A stretch of 64,000 bases of DNA, taken from Paenibacillus ferrarius. Lineage in GTDB: Bacteria; Bacillota; Bacilli; Paenibacillales; NBRC-103111. The DNA is taken from NCBI RefSeq assembly GCF_002027705.1, contig NZ_MBTG01000007.1, positions 52,431 to 116,430 on the forward strand, in the 5' to 3' direction. The notes below the pieces were generated by a model. The model saw only the letters and a list, made by a program, of their open reading frames with translations. It was not told the DNA's origin and ran no database searches. How positions within the stretch are numbered: the first letter of the stretch is position 1; every line of letters starts with the position of its first letter. The position numbers and the translations under genes are program-made. This document shows, piece after piece, positions 52,214 through 61,204 of this stretch.

Positions 52214-53536
52214 CTATACGTTAACCTTCGTGTACCGGTTCGCTGGAATCGGGACACCCAAGTTCCCGCGAAGCGTGTCGGATTCGTAGTCGGTCCGGTA
52301 GATGCCGCGTTCCTGCAGGATTGGTACGACGAGGTCTACGAAGTCGTCCAAGCCTTTGGGCAGGGCTGCTGCGATAATGAAGCCATCGGCGGCATTTTCT
52401 TCGAACCAAGCTTGAACGCGATCGGCCACTTGTTCAGCTGTTCCTGTGAACTCGGTTCTTGGCGTTGCGACATTCAGAGCGACTTGGCGCAGCGTTAGGT
52501 TTTTCTCTTTGGCGTTTTGCTTGATTTTGTCGGTGCCGCTGCGGAAGCTGTTGCTGCCGAAATCACCTAGTTCCGGGAACGGCTCATCGAGCGGATACTG
52601 GGAGAAGTCGTGATGTTCGAAGAAGCGGCCCAAGAAATCAAGCGCCTTGTCGATCGTAACTAGGTTAGCGACTTCTTGATATTTGCGCTCCGCTTCCTCT
52701 TCCGTACGGCCGATAATTGGAGAGATTCCCGGCAGGATCACGACTTCGTCCGGATTGCGGCCTTCGGCGGCGGCTCTCTTTTTGATATCCGCATAATAGG
52801 CTTTGGCCTCTTCGATACTTTCATGTCCGGCAAAAATCGCATCAGCTACTTTGGCGGCAAATGCCCGGCCATCCTCGGAGGCTCCCGCTTGGAAAATAAC
52901 CGGCTGTCCTTGTCGGGAACGAGCAATATTCAGCGGGCCCTGCACGGAGAAAAACTCCCCCTTGTGATTCAAGGTGTGCAGCTTGCTAGGATCAAAAAAC
53001 ACGCCGCTCTCTTTATCGCGAACGAACGCATCATCCTCCCATGAATCCCAAAGTCCGCGCGTCACTTCCAGATATTCATTCGCGATGCGATAGCGTTCAG
53101 GGTGTGAAGGATGCTGCTCTTTGCTGTAATTTTTCGCTGAGCCTTCCAGTGGAGATGTAACAATATTCCAGCCGGAACGGCCATCGCTAATCATATCAAT
53201 AGACGCGAATTGCCGAGCAACGGTGAACGGTTCACTGTAAGATGTCGATAGCGTACCTACAAGTCCAATATGCGTTGTGACCGAAGCCAAGGCAGACAAG
53301 ATGGTAATCGGTTCGAAACGATTGAGGAAGTGAGGAATCGATTTTTCCGTAATATACAAGCCATCCGCGATAAATACGAGATCAAATTTACCCGATTCTG
53401 CTTTCTGAGCCTGCTGTTTATAAAAGCCAAAATTCACACTTGCATCCGTAATCGCCTCTGGGTGTCTCCAGCCCGATACATTACCGCCTACGCCATGAAT
53501 GATGGCACCCAATTTCAATTGTTTTTGCTTAGCCAT
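52214..53536 (-). CDS. FMN-dependent monooxygenase (NtaA/SnaA/YtnJ type)
   Basis: A 440-residue luciferase-fold monooxygenase. Typical: [41 protein letters not shown] and [13 protein letters not shown]. In B. subtilis the relative YtnJ oxidises N-acetyl S-alkylcysteines to release thiol. ATG 53536 follows GGCGGAG; an ATG two codons upstream overlaps that site. Last gene of the sulfur operon. Confidence 0.88.
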   Translation of the reverse strand: MAKQKQLKLGAIIHGVGGNVSGWRHPEAITDASVNFGFYKQQAQKAESGKFDLVFIADGLYITEKSIPHFLNRFEPITILSALASVTTHIGLVGTLSTSYSEPFTVARQFASIDMISDGRSGWNIVTSPLEGSAKNYSKEQHPSHPERYRIANEYLEVTRGLWDSWEDDAFVRDKESGVFFDPSKLHTLNHKGEFFSVQGPLNIARSRQGQPVIFQAGASEDGRAFAAKVADAIFAGHESIEEAKAYYADIKKRAAAEGRNPDEVVILPGISPIIGRTEEEAERKYQEVANLVTIDKALDFLGRFFEHHDFSQYPLDEPFPELGDFGSNSFRSGTDKIKQNAKEKNLTLRQVALNVATPRTEFTGTAEQVADRVQAWFEENAADGFIIAAALPKGLDDFVDLVVPILQERGIYRTDYESDTLRGNLGVPIPANRYTKVNV

Positions 53537-53551
53537 GGTCATCTCCGCCTT

Positions 53552-54082
53552 TCACAGATTAGCTGTGGTCTGCAAATGCAGCCGGTAGCTTTTTACGAGT
53601 GTCTCGCCTTTTCGTATATCTTTCTCATAAGCGCGTTCAAAGCCTAGTCGTTCGTAGAGCTTCACCGCAGAATCCATCATATCCGAGGTATGCAAATGCA
53701 GTGTCGATGCTCCTAGCTCAATAGCACGTCTGACGTTTTCTTTAATTAGTGCCGTAGCGATGCCTCGCCCTCTGGCCTTTGGTGAAACCGCCAATAAACG
53801 GATGATCGGCGATTGGATATCGAGCTCCGGCAGCCCATAGGCCGCTTCTGAAGAAAGAAATAAAAGCGAGCTTCCTACGATTTCGCCATCCAATAAGGCA
53901 ATAATGCGAGCGGTAGGCTTATCGCTATCGACCGAAGCGACAATATTTTCCCTATATTGCTCCCAGCCATCCGGAGGCAGCACGGACTGATATTGCCCGT
54001 ATGCTTCTTCCAGAACCCTCCGAATGGCCTCCCGATCAGCCTCAGCAGCATCCCGAATTTGAACCTCTAGTGCATCCGCCAT
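53552..54082 (-). CDS. GNAT N-acetyltransferase, likely S-alkylcysteine N-acetylation
   Basis: A 176-residue acetyl-CoA-dependent transferase (LLAVSPKARGRGIATALIKE). Its gene order (monooxygenase, acetyltransferase, deacylase) matches ytm/ytn and yxe operons, in which such an enzyme blocks the amino group of an S-alkylcysteine before oxidation. ATG 54082 follows AAGGAGG. Confidence 0.82.
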   Translation of the reverse strand: MADALEVQIRDAAEADREAIRRVLEEAYGQYQSVLPPDGWEQYRENIVASVDSDKPTARIIALLDGEIVGSSLLFLSSEAAYGLPELDIQSPIIRLLAVSPKARGRGIATALIKENVRRAIELGASTLHLHTSDMMDSAVKLYERLGFERAYEKDIRKGETLVKSYRLHLQTTANL

Positions 54083-54095
54083 ACCTAAACCCTCC

Positions 54096-54572
54096 TTATA
54101 CCCGTGCTTCCAATTCGTTCTTAATCCGTGCAATTTGAGCCAAATGAACTTGAACATGGGCTACAAAAGATTGAACAACATCCGTTAACGCCAGTGTTTG
54201 TCCTTTGAAATTAACACCCGTTTTCTGCCAATCTTCGGCGGATAGTCGCTTAAACAACAGATGGTTATAAACTAACAAAGCCTGAAAAACGGCTAAAATA
54301 TCAGAAGCCGAGCCTTCATTCGCTTTGGCGCTACTCACCCATGGATCTTGGTCAAAAGCCGGCAATTGAGCCGATGCGCCAGAAATAATTGCACGAATAC
54401 GGAAGGAGACCACAATGTTATGGTCGGCCAAATGAGAGAGAACCTCTGTCACACTCCATTTCTCCGGTGCAGCTTTCCAAGTCAACTGACTTTCATTTAA
54501 CCCTTGAATAGCTTCCTGCAGTTGGTCGTGTGTATACAAATAGGCTCCTAAATCAGGGATAGGTTGACTCAT
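54096..54572 (-). CDS. DinB/YfiT-like metalloenzyme in the sulfur operon
   Basis: A 158-residue four-helix DinB-fold protein. Likely metal-binding His are in VLSHLADHNI and FVAHVQVHLAQI. DinB members include bacillithiol-dependent S-transferases and thiol-linked enzymes; the substrate is not shown. It overlaps the M20 gene by 4 bp and is 13 bp before the acetyltransferase gene, so it is transcribed with them. B. subtilis operons of this type have no such gene. Confidence 0.8.
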   Translation of the reverse strand: MSQPIPDLGAYLYTHDQLQEAIQGLNESQLTWKAAPEKWSVTEVLSHLADHNIVVSFRIRAIISGASAQLPAFDQDPWVSSAKANEGSASDILAVFQALLVYNHLLFKRLSAEDWQKTGVNFKGQTLALTDVVQSFVAHVQVHLAQIARIKNELEARV

Positions 54573-55756
54573 TTCGATACCTCCAGTGGAATGTCCGTTG
54601 ATAGCTCCTTTAATGCTTTTTCAGCTAAAACGGCAAAATAGTTAGCACTAATCGGCAAAGCTCGTTCGTCCAGATCAAAAGCCGGATGGTGCCATTCTTG
54701 TGAACCCGATGTGCCCATGAATACGAACACGCCAGGGATTTGTTTTTGATAAAATGCGAAATCCTCGCCTGCCGGGGAAGGCACGGGTGTTATGACATTC
54801 AAGCCAGCCTCCACGGCAGCCTCGGAAGCCAGTTGCGCCAATTCGCTGTCATTGAACACGGAGGGCGGTCCTTTGACCCAGCGTACAGTCGCTTTCGTCC
54901 CATAAGCAGCAGCTACACCATGCACAACCTGCTCAAAACGCGTGATAATGAGCGATCTTACACTCTCTTCAAAAGTTCGCAGCGTACCATCGAGAATGGC
55001 TTTGTCCGGAATCACATTCCAAGCGGTACCGCTGTGGATACGCGTTACACTGATTACTGCGCTCTGAAGGGAGCTGATGTTGCGGCTGATAATGGACTGG
55101 AGTGCCGTTACGATATGCGCCCCCGTTACAATGGGATCAATCCCTGCTTCAGGAACAGCGGCATGTGTGCCAAGTCCCTCGACTTCAATCACAAAACCGT
55201 CCGCAGCCGCCATTAATGGCCCTGATTTAATCCCTATCGTTCCCACGGGAAGATCGGGTTTGTTATGCATCCCATAAATCGCCCGCACCCCTTCGAGCGC
55301 TCCGCTTTTGATAACCTGCTCTGCACCTTGTGCCTTCTCCTCCGCAGGTTGAAATACAAAACGAACCGTGCCCTGCAGCTCGCTTTCCCGTGATTTCAGC
55401 AGAATCGCTGCGCCGAGGACAGCCGCTGTGTGGAAATCATGTCCGCAGGCGTGCATTTTTCCTGCAACCTGCGAAGCATAAGGAAGTCCTGTTTCTTCTT
55501 GAATAGGCAATGCATCTATATCCGCGCGGATCGCAATGATCGGTCCAGCCTGCTTTCCGCCAACTTCGGCAATAACGCCAGTTCGGAGAGGAAACTCCGC
55601 AATGCGAATGCCGGCTTCCGCCAGCCAAGCGCGGATTGACGCGGTTGTTTGGACCTCCTCATGCGACAATTCAGGGTTCTGATGCAAATGACGCCGAACC
55701 TCGATTAATTTCTGTTCAAAATCAGGCAACGTCTGTTCCGAAGCTGATATGCTCAT
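54569..55756 (-). CDS. M20 family N-acyl-amino-acid deacylase (YxeP/YtnL type)
   Basis: A 395-residue metallopeptidase-like deacylase. Metal and catalytic motifs: GKMHACGHDFHTAAVLGAA (Cys/His site), FQPAEEKAQGAEQ (catalytic Glu), and PAGEDFAFYQKQIPGVFVFM. Removes the N-acetyl group from N-acetylcysteine-type products in the model pathway. ATG 55756 follows GGAGGC. Confidence 0.92.
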   Translation of the reverse strand: MSISASEQTLPDFEQKLIEVRRHLHQNPELSHEEVQTTASIRAWLAEAGIRIAEFPLRTGVIAEVGGKQAGPIIAIRADIDALPIQEETGLPYASQVAGKMHACGHDFHTAAVLGAAILLKSRESELQGTVRFVFQPAEEKAQGAEQVIKSGALEGVRAIYGMHNKPDLPVGTIGIKSGPLMAAADGFVIEVEGLGTHAAVPEAGIDPIVTGAHIVTALQSIISRNISSLQSAVISVTRIHSGTAWNVIPDKAILDGTLRTFEESVRSLIITRFEQVVHGVAAAYGTKATVRWVKGPPSVFNDSELAQLASEAAVEAGLNVITPVPSPAGEDFAFYQKQIPGVFVFMGTSGSQEWHHPAFDLDERALPISANYFAVLAEKALKELSTDIPLEVSK

Positions 55757-55775
55757 TAAAATGCCTCCTTCGAGC

Positions 55776-56786
55776 CTAGACCAGTGATTCCGAGAATGCC
55801 TCGTTAAGCAGCTCGAATGAACGCAGGCGTTTGGCAAAATCCTTCACGGATGTAGTGACGATAAATTCTTCAACACCATATTTGAGCTGGATCTCCAGCA
55901 GTTTCTTACGAACGGTTTCTTTCGTACCTTTGGTAATCTCCGCTTGTTTCACTTCTACGGTAAACTTCGCTTGTGTCTGGCGGCCGTATTCCTCTGCTTG
56001 CTCCAGCGTGCCTACGGTTAAGGTTTTGCCATTTTCCAAATGGATTTTGACATTCTTGTACTCGCCCGCAAGCTCGATCGCCTCCTCTTCCGTATCTGCT
56101 ACGATAAGGGACAGCGCCAGCAGCAGCCTCGGCTGTGTACCTTTTGTCGTATTAAAATGCTCTCGATAAGCCTCGAATGCCGCTTCAGCTATGGCATGAT
56201 CGCCATTAATGAATTGCGCGAATACATAGGGAAGACCGGCTTCCGCTGCCGATTGCGCACTTGCCACACTGGCCCCGAGGATATAGATATCCACAGGTAC
56301 TGTTGGAATCGGCGAAACGCGCAAGCCTTTGAGCGGATGGTCGTCATGCAGCTGATTATGCACGAATTGCTGCAGCTCGCTTACTTTGTCCGCCAGCGAA
56401 GCTGCTTCCGTTATCCCCTGCTGCAGCGCTTTGGTTGAGCGGGGCAGTCCGCCCGGTGCGCGGCCTACGCCAAGATCTACCCGCCCCGGTGCGAGAGAAG
56501 CCAAAACATTGAAATTCTCAGCTACCTTGTAGGGGCTGTAATGCTGCAGCATGATGCCGCCGGAGCCGATGCGAATGCGCTCTGTTTTGGCCAAAAGATG
56601 TGAGATCAATACTTCGGGCGATGAGCCCGCAACCTGCTCTGAATCATGATGCTCGGATACCCAAAAACGGTGATAATCCAATTGTTCTGCCAACTGTACA
56701 AGCTCAATCGTATGTTTAAAAGCATCCGTCGCGTTTTCTCCCGGAAAAACAACACTTTGGTCCAAAATACTAAGCTTAATCCCCAT
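55776..56786 (-). CDS. LLM-class flavin-dependent oxidoreductase (YtmO-like)
   Basis: A 336-residue luciferase-fold protein. Family features: KLSILDQSVVFPGENA at the start, FWVSEHHDSEQVAGSSPEV, IRIGSGGIMLQHYSPYKVAE and GRAPGGLPRS. In B. subtilis YtmO is part of the ytm/ytn sulfur operon. ATG 56786 follows GGAG by 8 bp. Confidence 0.9.
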   Translation of the reverse strand: MGIKLSILDQSVVFPGENATDAFKHTIELVQLAEQLDYHRFWVSEHHDSEQVAGSSPEVLISHLLAKTERIRIGSGGIMLQHYSPYKVAENFNVLASLAPGRVDLGVGRAPGGLPRSTKALQQGITEAASLADKVSELQQFVHNQLHDDHPLKGLRVSPIPTVPVDIYILGASVASAQSAAEAGLPYVFAQFINGDHAIAEAAFEAYREHFNTTKGTQPRLLLALSLIVADTEEEAIELAGEYKNVKIHLENGKTLTVGTLEQAEEYGRQTQAKFTVEVKQAEITKGTKETVRKKLLEIQLKYGVEEFIVTTSVKDFAKRLRSFELLNEAFSESLV

Positions 56787-56813
56787 ACTCGTTCGCTCCA
56801 TTCTACTATGGTT

Positions 56814-57566
56814 TTATATGTTATAGCTCCACTCGGGCGTAATTCGTTTCAAAAATTGTCTCGTGCGTTCTTCTTTGGCAGCGCCAAAAATCTCCTGCGG
56901 CTTGCCTTCCTCAACGATCACGCCTTCATCCATAAACACCACGTGATTGGATACTTCGCGGGCGAAGCCCATCTCATGCGTGACGACGATCATCGTAATG
57001 CCTTCCTTGGCAATCTTCTGAATGACATCAAGCACCTCGCCAACCAGCTCAGGATCGAGCGCCGACGTCGGTTCATCGAATAAAATGACCTCAGGATTCA
57101 AAGCCAACGCACGCGCAATGCCCACCCGCTGCTGCTGTCCGCCGGACAGCTGACTTGGATATGCATCCAGCTTATTGCCTAGTCCAACCTTCTCCAGCAC
57201 CTTCACGCTGGTTTCCCGCGCTTTGTCTTTGGGCTGCTTCTGTACGATAACAAGCCCTTCCATGACATTTTCAAGCACTGTTTTATGCTTAAAGAGATTA
57301 TAATGCTGAAAGACCATCGCTGTTTTTTGCCGAAGTGTATGAATCTCCTGCTTGCTGGGGCGCTTGCAATTCACCGTGAAATCCCCGATTGTCACTTCGC
57401 CGTTATTCGGCTTCTCCAAGTAATTCATGCAGCGCAGAAGGGTCGTTTTGCCCGAACCACTGGGGCCAAGAATACAGACGACCTCGCCCTTTTTCACAGT
57501 CAGGTTAATGCCTTTCAGTACCTCGTTTTTTCCGAATGATTTGGTGATATTGGCCATTTGAATCAT
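56814..57566 (-). CDS. Cystine-type ABC transporter ATPase (TcyN-like)
   Basis: A 250-residue ATPase of the polar amino acid group. Walker [13 protein letters not shown], signature [15 protein letters not shown], Walker [16 protein letters not shown] and H-loop VVTHEMGFA are intact. Overlaps the permease by 4 bp. Imports cystine or an S-substituted cysteine; inferred from operon. Confidence 0.93.
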   Translation of the reverse strand: MIQMANITKSFGKNEVLKGINLTVKKGEVVCILGPSGSGKTTLLRCMNYLEKPNNGEVTIGDFTVNCKRPSKQEIHTLRQKTAMVFQHYNLFKHKTVLENVMEGLVIVQKQPKDKARETSVKVLEKVGLGNKLDAYPSQLSGGQQQRVGIARALALNPEVILFDEPTSALDPELVGEVLDVIQKIAKEGITMIVVTHEMGFAREVSNHVVFMDEGVIVEEGKPQEIFGAAKEERTRQFLKRITPEWSYNI

Positions 57567-58273
57567 GATACGCCCCCCCGGTTATACAGATTGATTCGTT
57601 TCTCCAGCAAACCTGTCGCCCTTTCGATGAGGAACGTAACTCCCCAGAATAGGACGGCAGCCGCGATATAAGCTTCGAAGAATTTCCAGTTTGTCGTTGC
57701 GACAATTTGCGCCTTGGCATTAATTTCGACCACGGATACGGTAAAAGCCAGCGTAGAGCCATGCAGCATCCCGATCAACGTATTGGACAGGTTCGGCAAG
57801 CTGACAGCCAGCGCTTGTGGCAGAATAACGCGCCGCAGCGCCTGCGGCGTAGTCATGCCGATGGAGTAGGCGGCTTCCATTTGCCCCCGATTAATAGCCA
57901 CGATCCCTGATCTCACAACCTCCGAGAGGTAAGCCCCTGCTGTGATGGAGAAGGATAGGAAGGCGAAGCCAATCATCGGAATAGAAACCGAGCGGAAGCT
58001 CCAGCCCATCGCGATGGATATCGAATCCAGAATCATCGGCAATCCGAAGTAAATCAGCAGCAGATGCATAAGCATCGGTGTGCCGCGAACAAAGGTCACA
58101 TAAGCTGTCGCAATGTAATGAATAAAAGGCACTCGATATAGTCGGATTAAAGCTACGGCGGTTCCAATCAAGAAGCCAAAGAAGACGGAAACCACCGTAA
58201 TAATCAATGTTGTAGGCAAGGCTGAAAGCAATTGAACAAAGGCGGTCCATATGAATCCGGGATCGATTTTCAT
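57563..58273 (-). CDS. Amino acid ABC permease (TcyM-like)
   Basis: A 236-residue permease with about five helices. The EAA-type loop [19 protein letters not shown] is the ATPase contact. Overlaps both neighbours by 4 bp. Confidence 0.92.
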   Translation of the reverse strand: MKIDPGFIWTAFVQLLSALPTTLIITVVSVFFGFLIGTAVALIRLYRVPFIHYIATAYVTFVRGTPMLMHLLLIYFGLPMILDSISIAMGWSFRSVSIPMIGFAFLSFSITAGAYLSEVVRSGIVAINRGQMEAAYSIGMTTPQALRRVILPQALAVSLPNLSNTLIGMLHGSTLAFTVSVVEINAKAQIVATTNWKFFEAYIAAAVLFWGVTFLIERATGLLEKRINLYNRGGVS

Positions 58274-59046
58274 GCTTGAAAGCCTCCTTTATCCGGCTGA
58301 GAGGACCAGACGCCCTTGAACCAGCGGCGAGAAAGCGGCTGACGCTCCTCTTTGACCAGCGGTTGCTCGTGCTGGAGCAGTCGTTTCTCCATGTAGATAA
58401 ACAGCTTCTCAAGTCCAAAGCAGATAATAAAATAAATGATGGATAAGGACACGTAAGTTTCCAAAAAGTGCTGCGTAGCAGCCCCTAATGTCTGTGCTTT
58501 GCCCATTAGCTCCATAGCCCCAAGCGAGAAAGCCAATGAAGTATCCTTCAAGTTAGCGATCAGCAGATTCGTAAAGTTAGGAAGCGAAATAGCGAGCGCC
58601 TGCGGCATCACAATCCGGGTAAAAGCTTGGTAGCCTGTCATGCCGACGGAGTAAGCGCCCTCGACCTGGCCCTTGTCGACAGCCTTGACTGCTGCCCTGA
58701 TCACTTCGGAGATATAGGCTCCTGAGTGAAGGGCGAACGTCAGGATGACGAATGTCAGCACCGGTGCTTTGGAGACATCCACGTGGATCGCTTTTAACAT
58801 TTCGGGGAGCCCGTAATAGATTAGAAACAGCTGAATCAGAATGGGCGTCCCGCGGAAGAAGGATACGTAGATCTGGGATAAACGCTGAACCCCAGGTATT
58901 TTGTACAGCCGGGGCAATGCAATGAGAAATCCAAAGATAGTCCCGAGCAGCATCGAGCAAACAACAATGAATAAAGTTATGTTGATATAGGAGAGTAATT
59001 TGGGAAGAAACTCGAATACATAGGTGATCTCGAATTGGTTGGCCAT
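58270..59046 (-). CDS. Amino acid ABC permease (TcyL-like)
   Basis: A 258-residue permease; contact loop SVGMTGYQAFTRIVMPQAL. Paralogue of the next gene; together they form the membrane heterodimer. Confidence 0.92.
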   Translation of the reverse strand: MANQFEITYVFEFLPKLLSYINITLFIVVCSMLLGTIFGFLIALPRLYKIPGVQRLSQIYVSFFRGTPILIQLFLIYYGLPEMLKAIHVDVSKAPVLTFVILTFALHSGAYISEVIRAAVKAVDKGQVEGAYSVGMTGYQAFTRIVMPQALAISLPNFTNLLIANLKDTSLAFSLGAMELMGKAQTLGAATQHFLETYVSLSIIYFIICFGLEKLFIYMEKRLLQHEQPLVKEERQPLSRRWFKGVWSSQPDKGGFQA

Positions 59047-59086
59047 GACGGCGATCTCACCCTTCCTTTAAACGTTGGATAATCGC

Positions 59087-59968
59087 TTATTTGGTATCTT
59101 CTTTTTTCGTAAAATCTCCGCCCAGCCATTGAACACTCAGCTTCGAAAGCGTGCCATCAGCCTTGATAGCCTTCAGTGCAGCGTCGATTTTATCAGCCAG
59201 CTCTTGCCCGTCTTTATCATTTTTGCGGAATAAGAAACGAACCTCGGCTTCTTCAATAATTGGACCGATTGCCTTAAGTTTACTTTGAGGATCAACTAAC
59301 GGAAGCAGGAAATCCGCGCCAAGCGAGCCATCCGCACGTCCCGACGTCAGCTGATTCACTAAGTCGTTGGCTGCGCCGCTTTGATAAACAATTTTGATCG
59401 CATTATCATGCGCTTTATTGTAGTTCTCCAGCAGTGTTGCTTCAGCACTGGTTGCCGTAGTTAAAGCCTTCTTCCCTTTCAAATCATCAATCGATTTAAC
59501 CGTTGTGTTATCTTTGGCTACGATGACTTTGGTTTTCCAATAGGCATAAGGTTCGTTATTGAAGAGATATTTCTGCTCTCTCTCCTTGTTTTTCTCAATT
59601 TCATGTGCGACGAAGTCGACTTTATTCGTTTCCAAGCTGAGCAGCAGGTTAGCGAAATCCATCGTTTTAAACTCAAATTCGTATTCCGGCAGACGTTTAT
59701 CCAATTCTTTGACTAATTCAATATCGTAACCAGTGAGTTTACCGTCTTTATCCAAAAAGGCTACGTTCGGAAACTGTGTTCCTGTGCCTACGATGATTTT
59801 CTTCACCTTCACAGGCGCAGCCGTCGCTGCCGTGCTTGCCGCAGGTGCTTTCGTACCTTCAGCAGCAGCTTTCGGGGAAGCGTCCGCCGCCGTGCTTTTG
59901 GAGCCGCAGCCCGCAACCACCAGTGCTAAAGTTAATGTAGATACTGCAAGTGTAGTAAATCGTTTCAT
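59087..59968 (-). CDS. Amino acid-binding lipoprotein (TcyJ/TcyK-like)
   Basis: A 293-residue solute-binding protein. Lipobox LVVAGC (Cys near residue 22); an Ala-rich linker; then the SBP_bac_3 fold with GTQFPNVAFLDKDGKLTGYD, IELVKELDKRLPEY and GRADGSLGADFLL. ATG 59968 follows GGAGGGG. First gene of the sulfur operon. Confidence 0.92.
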   Translation of the reverse strand: MKRFTTLAVSTLTLALVVAGCGSKSTAADASPKAAAEGTKAPAASTAATAAPVKVKKIIVGTGTQFPNVAFLDKDGKLTGYDIELVKELDKRLPEYEFEFKTMDFANLLLSLETNKVDFVAHEIEKNKEREQKYLFNNEPYAYWKTKVIVAKDNTTVKSIDDLKGKKALTTATSAEATLLENYNKAHDNAIKIVYQSGAANDLVNQLTSGRADGSLGADFLLPLVDPQSKLKAIGPIIEEAEVRFLFRKNDKDGQELADKIDAALKAIKADGTLSKLSVQWLGGDFTKKEDTK

Positions 59969-60006
59969 GATGAACCCCTCCATATCATATCTCTTTTATT
60001 TTAATG

Positions 60007-60017
60007 TTAATAATTCC
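60007..60017. promoter_or_regulatory. Shared motif upstream of the sulfur operon
   Basis: TTAATAATTCC (minus strand GGAATTATTAA), 39-49 bp before the first start codon. The identical 11-mer recurs upstream of the LysR gene. It resembles the GGAATT half of CymR boxes of B. subtilis and Staphylococcus. Confidence 0.5.
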
Positions 60018-60109
60018 TACCTGTTAAGTATGAATTGAAGCTATGCTTTTAATTTATCATCAAGTTCACGAACTGGATAATAGAGTTTTTCTATATGCAT
60101 ATTCAAAAG

Positions 60110-61006
60110 TCAAATATGATCTCGAATCGTCTGGGCAATCCCCTTGCAGAGATCCAATGCACTGTTGAAAAATATCGCGTTCTCCCCATTCAGAGCGATC
60201 ATATTCGTCTGCAGGGAAATGCCTGCTGTCTGCGGAAATTCGATAGGAAACAGCTTATTTTCCTTTACTTCCTGAGCTACGCATAAGCTGGGCAGAAACG
60301 CGATTCCTACACCTTGAAGCACTAATTTCTTCGCCGTCTCCAAATTATCCGTCTGGAATTCAATGTTCGGAGGCCGGCTCATACTGGCAAATAATCGGTG
60401 AATTCGCATCCAGTCCAGTGAACCGCACTCGAAAAAAACGAGCGGATATTCACCTATATCATCGATGGAAACCGTCTTATTCCCAATAAACGGATGATCT
60501 TTATAGACATATAGACGTATCGGGTCTTCATAGGCTTTGGCCGAAAGCAGATTTGGGTGACTTATGTTGCGCACAAAGCCTAGATCCAGCTCGCGATTCA
60601 GCACTTTATTCACGATATCTTCGGAAACAGCCGTACTGAGCTTGTAGTTGACGTCAGGATATTTGTACTTCATTTTCGGAATAATCGTTGGAATGACATA
60701 GTTGGAAACAGAGACCGTACAGCCGACGCGCAGCTCATTGGGCAAAGTTCTTTTCTGTTTTAGTTGAATTTTGCTCTTCTGAAAGGTTTGCAAAAGCTCC
60801 TGGGCATAGGGCAGAAACTTTTTCCCGTCATCCGTCAAAGAAATCTGCTTTCCTATACGATCGAACATTCGGCAATCCAACTCGCGTTCAAGTGATTGTA
60901 TGCGCGCAGTAACGGATGGCTGCGATAAGAACAACACTTCGGCCGCCTTGTTAAAGCTCCCATAGTGGATCACATAGATGAATGCTTCAATATTCTCGAT
61001 GTTCAA
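60110..61006 (-). CDS. LysR family regulator (YtlI-like)
   Basis: A 298-residue regulator. The N-terminal helix-turn-helix (1-60) has FIYVIHYGSFNKAAEVLFLS and QPSVTARIQSLE; the effector domain follows. B. subtilis YtlI activates the ytm/ytn operon and is itself under CymR. It is 141 bp upstream of the binding-protein gene on the same strand. Confidence 0.92.
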   Translation of the reverse strand: MNIENIEAFIYVIHYGSFNKAAEVLFLSQPSVTARIQSLERELDCRMFDRIGKQISLTDDGKKFLPYAQELLQTFQKSKIQLKQKRTLPNELRVGCTVSVSNYVIPTIIPKMKYKYPDVNYKLSTAVSEDIVNKVLNRELDLGFVRNISHPNLLSAKAYEDPIRLYVYKDHPFIGNKTVSIDDIGEYPLVFFECGSLDWMRIHRLFASMSRPPNIEFQTDNLETAKKLVLQGVGIAFLPSLCVAQEVKENKLFPIEFPQTAGISLQTNMIALNGENAIFFNSALDLCKGIAQTIRDHI

Positions 61007-61041
61007 CGTTAGGCCCCCCTTTGGTGAAGATTCATTTAATT

Positions 61042-61052
61042 TTAATAATTCC
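61042..61052. promoter_or_regulatory. Shared motif upstream of the lysR gene
   Basis: TTAATAATTCC, identical to the one at 60007-60017, 36 bp before the lysR start codon. Confidence 0.5.
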
Positions 61053-61114
61053 GATAAACAAACTTGGTTTTAGGTTGTTATTACTATAGTTCATCTCCTA
61101 ATAGCTGTCAATGA

Positions 61115-61170
61115 TAAAAAAAGCCGACCGACTTCCCCTCAGGTAGAGGATCCGCCAGCCGACTTTCGCT
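61115..61170 (-). terminator. Terminator of the three-repeat protein gene
   Basis: On the minus strand a long, wobble-rich stem (AGTCGGCTGGCGG with GTCGGTCGGCTT) is followed by TTTTTT. Confidence 0.7.
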
Positions 61171-61204
61171 TTATTTAATAACGATCGTGAGTTGCACGTT
61201 TCAA

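Noticed and set aside
60018..60109. T-box, S-box or other riboswitch before the sulfur operon
   Set aside because: The leader is short and AT-rich, with no T-box sequence, no SAM-riboswitch core and no terminator hairpin.
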